DNA of 64,000 nt from Mycolicibacterium lacusdiani (GTDB lineage: Bacteria; Actinomycetota; Actinomycetes; Mycobacteriales; Mycobacteriaceae): positions 1 through 64,000 of the forward strand of contig NZ_JAKCFC010000007.1 of the NCBI RefSeq assembly GCF_021916785.1, read 5' to 3'. How positions within the stretch are numbered: position 1 is the first letter of the stretch; each line of letters starts with the position of its first letter. Shown here in pieces: positions 60,582 through 64,000 of the stretch. Under the pieces are notes generated by a model that ran no database searches, was not told where the DNA came from, and was given only the letters and a program-made list of their open reading frames with translations. Both the position numbers and the translations under genes were made by a program.

Positions 60582-61427
60582 GTGACGACCTACCGCACCG
60601 TCGACGTCGACGGCATCGACGTGTTCTATCGCGAGGCCGGGCCCGCGGACGCTCCCGCACTACTCCTCCTGCACGGCTTCCCGTCGTCGTCGCGGATGTG
60701 GCAGCCGCTGATGGACCGGCTCGCCGATCGCTTCCGGCTGATCGCCCCCGACTATCCGGGCTTCGGGCACAGCGCCTGGCCGACGGACTTCGAGTACACC
60801 TTCGACCACGTCGCCGACGTCGTCGAGCAGTTCACCGAGGTGGTCGGCCTCGGGCGGTACGCGCTGGTGGTGCAGGACTATGGCGGGCCCGTCGGCATGC
60901 GTCTGGCCGTCCGCCGGCCAGAACGGGTCAGCGCACTCGTCGTGCAGAACGCGGTCAGTCACGAGGACGGCCTCGGCCCCCTCTGGGAGACGCGCCGGGC
61001 GTTCTGGGCAGACAGGGCCGCTCACGAAGATGCGCTACGGGCCAACTTCTTCTCCCCCGCCGCAACGCGTCAGCGTCACGTCGGCAACAGTCCTCGTCCC
61101 GAAGGCTATGACCCCGACCTGTGGACCGACGAACTCGCGTTCTTGAATCAGCCTGGGCAACAAGACATTCAGACCGATCTCTTCTTCGACTACCGCACCA
61201 ACGTCGCGTCGTACCCGGCATGGCAGCAGTGGTTGCGCGACACCCAGCCGCCACTGCTGGTGGTGTGGGGTCGCTACGACCCGTCGTTCCGCGTGGAGGA
61301 GGTCGCGGCCTATCAGCGCGACGTGCCGGCCGCCGAGGCACACGTCATCGACGCGGGTCACTTTCCGCTCGACGAGCAACCGGATCTCGTCGCACGGCTC
61401 ACGGGCGACTTCCTCGGGCGGCTCTGA
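60582..61427 (+). CDS. Alpha/beta hydrolase, epoxide hydrolase / haloalkane dehalogenase-like
   Basis: 281 residues from GTG 60582. HGFPSSSRMW (oxyanion hole), nucleophile Asp in VVQDYGGPVGM, cap domain in the middle, catalytic acid in VVWGRYDPSF and His in DAGHFPLDEQP. The Asp nucleophile indicates the epoxide hydrolase/dehalogenase branch rather than esterases. Follows the SDR gene by 19 bp, possibly as a two-gene unit. Confidence 0.85.
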   Translation: MTTYRTVDVDGIDVFYREAGPADAPALLLLHGFPSSSRMWQPLMDRLADRFRLIAPDYPGFGHSAWPTDFEYTFDHVADVVEQFTEVVGLGRYALVVQDYGGPVGMRLAVRRPERVSALVVQNAVSHEDGLGPLWETRRAFWADRAAHEDALRANFFSPAATRQRHVGNSPRPEGYDPDLWTDELAFLNQPGQQDIQTDLFFDYRTNVASYPAWQQWLRDTQPPLLVVWGRYDPSFRVEEVAAYQRDVPAAEAHVIDAGHFPLDEQPDLVARLTGDFLGRL

Positions 61428-61676
61428 GGACCGTCGCGGGTTCGCTTGACCCCAGCACGGTTCGGGCTCGTCCATTTTGCCGGGGGTCCTAGGACACCGG
61501 TTTGGGCACCGCTCGCGACGAGGTCTCGCGGGGGCGCCGAGTGACGCGCGCGCAATTTTCGTGGCCGGCACGGCGGCGGTTTCCGAGGGCGGGCCAGATC
61601 TGACGCCTCACCTGCGGAGTCGGCCCATTGGACGTCGCGTCAAGATCGTGGCGTTCACCGGCAAGGGTCGCCTTAG

Positions 61677-61695
61677 TTAGGCAAGGCGTACCTAT
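61677..61695. promoter_or_regulatory. IdeR/DtxR-like iron box 1
   Basis: TTAGG-N9-CCTAT; 14 of 19 positions agree with the mycobacterial IdeR consensus (TTAGG TTAGGCTAA CCTAA), including the outer half-sites TTAGG and CCTA. Located 72 bp before the start of the large secreted protein. Confidence 0.5.
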
Positions 61696-61701
61696 TGTTT
61701 A

Positions 61702-61720
61702 TTAGGTAACCCTCAGCTAA
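61702..61720. promoter_or_regulatory. IdeR/DtxR-like iron box 2
   Basis: TTAGGTAACCCTCAGCTAA, also 14 of 19 matches to the IdeR consensus. The two boxes lie six bases apart, a common arrangement for IdeR-repressed promoters. Confidence 0.5.
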
Positions 61721-61766
61721 TCTTCACGAGCCACACAGGTAACCCACCCGCACCACAGGAGACACC

Positions 61767-63302
61767 GTGCAATTAGCCCTACCTGCCGACTCGCCGGCTC
61801 GCGACTACTCGCCGAGCCGCACGACGCCGACTAGCCGCACCAAGATGATGGTGGCCAGCGTCGCGATGGCGAGTGCAGGCGCTCTCGTCGTCACACCCGT
61901 GACGCCGGCGCTGCCCGAACTCATCGAGCAGCGTGCCGTCGAGCTGGCCGCGTTCACCAACCCGCTGGTCACGCTGCAGCAGACGATCGCCAACACGTTC
62001 AACAACCTCGGTGCGCTCACCACCGCGTCGGCGGGTGTGACCGGCAACGCGGCAGCAGCCCTGACCAACCCGGCCGTCTACGCGCAGATCGCGAACTTCA
62101 TCGCGGCCAACGCCACGAACCCCGGGCCACTACTGGCTCAGCTCGCCAACTTCAACACGAACTTCGGTTCGATCATCGGCAACGCCACCGCAGGCTCGAA
62201 CGCTGCGCTGCAGGATTCGCTGGAGCTGCTGCCCGCCACGCTGACCAACGCGTTCAACTTCCTGCGCACCGGTCAGTTCGTCGAGGCGTTCAGCGAGCTG
62301 AACATCTACTTCCTGGTGCGACTGATCGAGCGGCCCGGCAACCCGCTGGTGCCGATCTTCAGCATCCCCGGTGACATCGCGGCAGCACTGCCCGGTGGGC
62401 AGATCGTGGCCAACGTACTGGACTCGCTGCTTACCCGCGGCGTGTTCTCGGGCCTGACCCGCGCGCTGTTCGTCGCGCCGATCACCGCGACGCTCCAGGT
62501 GGCGGAGATCCTCGACGCCGTGCGCGCCTCGGTCGTCGTCGGCGACTTCGGCACGGCTCTCAGCGAGCTGATCAACATGCCGATCAAGGTGGCCAACGCC
62601 TTCGTCAACGGCTACGTGCCGAACTTCCCGACGCGCTCGCTGTTCCAGGGATTGCTCAGCCCGAATGGTCCGCTGGACTACTTCCTGAACGATCTGCCGA
62701 ACGCGATCTTCACCGCGCTCAACGCATCGGTGGCACCTCCCGCGGCGCCGACGGTCACGACCGCGGCACTGACGACGACGTCGCCGACCGACATCCCGGC
62801 CGCCAGCGCGTCGCTGATCTCGGTCGAGGCTCCGGCCGCCGATGCCAGCGAGACGGCACCCGTGGTCTCCGAAACCACGGAGACCGAGACCGGCGCCACC
62901 GCACCGGTTGTCGAGACCCCTGCCGTCGAGACCTCAGCTGCCGAGCCGGTTGCCGTCGAGACCCCCGCGGTCGAGACGCCTGCCACCGAGACGCCTGTGG
63001 ACGAGACCCCGGCTGTCACACCGGTTTCCGACGAGACCGAGACCGAATCGGGCAGCAACAAGCCCACCAGTACCTGGGGCGGCGACAAATCCGACATCAA
63101 GGCAACCGACAGCGGGACGGGCACCGGCACCTCGGGTAGCACGGGGGGCAGCACCGCCGGCGGCACCGCATCGGGTGGCAACGCCGCCTCGGGCAGCGAC
63201 GCCACGGCCGGCGACGCCTCCGGCAGTGGTTCCGATAGCACCTCCTCGGACAGCGACAAGTCCGGCGGCAGCGACTCCGACAGCTCGGGTGGCGACGAGT
63301 AA
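61767..63302 (+). CDS. Exported mycobacterial protein with hydrophobic core and acidic Ser/Gly tail, unknown function
   Basis: 511 residues from GTG 61767, behind AGGAGA. An N-terminal hydrophobic segment at about 27-48 (MMVASVAMASAGALVVTPVT) follows a basic start, so it is probably exported. Residues 55-330 are Ala/Asn/Leu-rich (NPLVTLQQTIANTFNNLGAL; FLRTGQFVEAFSELNIYFLV), a pattern seen in large mycobacterial secreted proteins near the PE/PPE type but without PE or PPE motifs. The C-terminal 170 residues are Thr/Glu/Pro then Ser/Gly/Asp low complexity. The iron boxes upstream suggest induction in low iron. Confidence 0.65.
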   Translation: MQLALPADSPARDYSPSRTTPTSRTKMMVASVAMASAGALVVTPVTPALPELIEQRAVELAAFTNPLVTLQQTIANTFNNLGALTTASAGVTGNAAAALTNPAVYAQIANFIAANATNPGPLLAQLANFNTNFGSIIGNATAGSNAALQDSLELLPATLTNAFNFLRTGQFVEAFSELNIYFLVRLIERPGNPLVPIFSIPGDIAAALPGGQIVANVLDSLLTRGVFSGLTRALFVAPITATLQVAEILDAVRASVVVGDFGTALSELINMPIKVANAFVNGYVPNFPTRSLFQGLLSPNGPLDYFLNDLPNAIFTALNASVAPPAAPTVTTAALTTTSPTDIPAASASLISVEAPAADASETAPVVSETTETETGATAPVVETPAVETSAAEPVAVETPAVETPATETPVDETPAVTPVSDETETESGSNKPTSTWGGDKSDIKATDSGTGTGTSGSTGGSTAGGTASGGNAASGSDATAGDASGSGSDSTSSDSDKSGGSDSDSSGGDE

Positions 63303-63322
63303 GCACGGAAACGATGTGACGA

Positions 63323-63352
63323 ACGGCCCCCTCGGCGACGAGGGGGCCGTTC
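63323..63352 (+). terminator. Intrinsic terminator hairpin
   Basis: A perfect 12-bp stem AACGGCCCCCTC/GAGGGGGCCGTT with a 6-nt loop, 20 nt after the stop of the secreted protein gene. Confidence 0.9.
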
Positions 63353-63393
63353 TCCGTTTGGGCCACTGGCGCCAAGATTCGTCGGCCAAAGAA

Positions 63394-63427
63394 AACCGCC
63401 CCTGACTGCCGTGGCAGCGGGGCGGTT
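63394..63427 (-). terminator. Hairpin after tRNA-Ser (minus strand)
   Basis: AACCGCCCC (63394-63402) pairs with GGGGCGGTT (63419-63427), with an inner CTGCC/GGCAG pair. On the minus strand it begins two bases after the tRNA CCA end and is followed by TTTTCTTT, an unusually good T-tract for a mycobacterium. Confidence 0.8.
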
Positions 63428-63428
63428 A

Positions 63429-63519
63429 TGGCGGTGGCGGAGGGATTTGAACCCTCGGACGGGGGTTACCCGTCACACGCTTTCGAGGCGTGCTCCTTAG
63501 GCCGCTCGGACACGCCACC
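63429..63519 (-). tRNA. tRNA-Ser (anticodon CGA)
   Basis: Acceptor stem GGTGGCG (5' end at 63519) pairs with CGCCACC (63433-63439 on the plus strand); discriminator G and an encoded CCA (63429-63431). Anticodon stem CACGC/GCGTG closes loop CTCGAAA, giving CGA. A long variable arm (GACGGGTAACCCCCGTC) and T-loop GGTTCAAAT mark a class II tRNASer. It is next to tadA, as in M. tuberculosis. Confidence 0.95.
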
Positions 63520-63633
63520 GTGTGGCAGCTTACCGGCAACCGGGCCGCGCCCCTAATCGCGTCCAGACTGCGGGGAGATCGCTCTTGACGCCGATTTCGC
63601 GATCTGGCAGCAGTCTCGGCGGAGAAAGCTGCG

Positions 63634-64000
63634 TCACCGCATCCGCGCGAAGAACGCCTCGAGCGGCGCGGCGCACTCCTGCGCCAACACCCCACCCCGG
63701 ACCTCCGGACGATGGGTGAGCCGCCGGTCCCGGACCACGTCCCACAGCGACCCGACCGCACCGGTCTTCGGCTCCCACGCCCCGAACACCACCCGCGCGA
63801 CGCGGGCCATCACCAGCGCCCCTGCGCACATCGTGCAGGGTTCGACGGTCACCGCCAGGGTCGTGCCCTCGAGTCGCCACCCGTCGCCCAACGCCTTGGC
63901 CGCGGCGCGCATCGCGATGATCTCGGCGTGCGCGGTCGGGTCGCCCAGTTCCTCTCGGGCGTTGGCGGCCCGGGCCAATTCGGCACCGTCGGGACCGAAC
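63634..64000 (-). CDS. tadA: tRNA-specific adenosine deaminase TadA (5' end outside the window)
   Basis: The frame stays open to the right edge; about 121 residues are visible. The deaminase zinc site is HAE (THAEIIAM) with the proton-donor Glu, and PCTMCAGAL. TadA converts A34 to inosine in tRNA(Arg)ACG. The C-terminus (GVLAQECAAPLEAFFARMR) is typical. The remaining ~30 N-terminal residues lie beyond the window. Confidence 0.9.
   Translation of the reverse strand, partial: FGPDGAELARAANAREELGDPTAHAEIIAMRAAAKALGDGWRLEGTTLAVTVEPCTMCAGALVMARVARVVFGAWEPKTGAVGSLWDVVRDRRLTHRPEVRGGVLAQECAAPLEAFFARMR

Larger units (their letters stand above)
61428..61766 (+). promoter_or_regulatory. 339-bp intergenic region ending in an iron-box promoter
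   Basis: The first ~200 bp show nothing I can name. The last ~100 bp are AT-rich and contain two overlapping-range iron boxes (listed separately) and an AGGAGA ribosome binding site before GTG 61767. No coding frame with family features is visible. Confidence 0.5.

Noticed and set aside
61677..61720. Fur or Zur box instead of IdeR box
   Set aside because: The spacing of nine bases between TTAGG and CCTA half-sites fits the IdeR/DtxR consensus; Fur/Zur boxes in actinobacteria have a different core.

Overview
The window is high-GC actinobacterial DNA and almost certainly comes from a fast-growing Mycobacterium (Mycolicibacterium). Evidence: the left end carries the Rv3722c-like aspartate aminotransferase, SRP RNA, tRNA-Ser and Rv3723-like membrane protein; then come PolD1/LigC ligases, an LpqH-type lipoprotein, MmpL remnants and PE-PPE-type serine hydrolases; the right end carries tRNA-Ser(CGA) next to tadA, the order recalled for M. 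tuberculosis Rv3752c. GTG starts and ATGA/GTGA overlaps are common.

Layout. 1-9544: end of an IS481-type transposase, aspC, SRP RNA, tRNA-Ser, a membrane protein, a PepA-like protease, a reductase, the DNA-repair group polD1-ligC1 / ligC2, then a TetR/MmpL remnant. 9764-23726: a bacterial microcompartment (BMC) region of the Rhodococcus/Mycobacterium (RMM) type. A rightward operon encodes a class III PLP enzyme, a CoA-acylating aldehyde dehydrogenase with a C-terminal encapsulation-type helix, four shell proteins (two BMC-T, one BMC-P, one BMC-H), a small linker protein, an aminoalcohol kinase, an aminopropanol dehydrogenase and a GntR/UTRA regulator. Divergent from it, a leftward operon encodes an APC permease, a fused large+medium subunit B12-dependent diol/glycerol dehydratase, its small subunit and its reactivase. 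Matching palindromes lie in the divergent promoter region and before the regulator gene. Propionaldehyde could thus arise both from phosphorylated 1-amino-2-propanol and from 1,2-propanediol, with one acylating dehydrogenase converting it to propionyl-CoA. This is the most interesting system in the window.

23760-47155: mixed metabolism. MBL hydrolase, GluQ, a polar amino acid ABC transporter with two tandem solute-binding domains fused to the permease, an amine oxidase, a CoA-transferase/hydrolase, a P450, a Tgt homologue, LpqH-like lipoprotein, secreted hydrolases, three SDRs and two MmyB-type regulators (one regulator beside each of two SDR loci), a noncanonical MTHFR-like protein, a ferritin-like protein and a GAF protein.

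47305-59710: a compact Wzx/Wzy-type exopolysaccharide cluster: polyprenyl-P glycosylphosphotransferase, Wzy-like polymerase, three GT4 glycosyltransferases, Wzx-like flippase, a GH39/GH5-like glycosidase, Wzz-like chain-length protein, an HxxxD acyltransferase and a secreted lipase-like lipoprotein. 59762-64000: SDR, alpha/beta hydrolase, a large secreted protein preceded by two IdeR-like boxes, tRNA-Ser(CGA) and the truncated tadA.

All functions are read from the sequence and family knowledge; no database search was possible.
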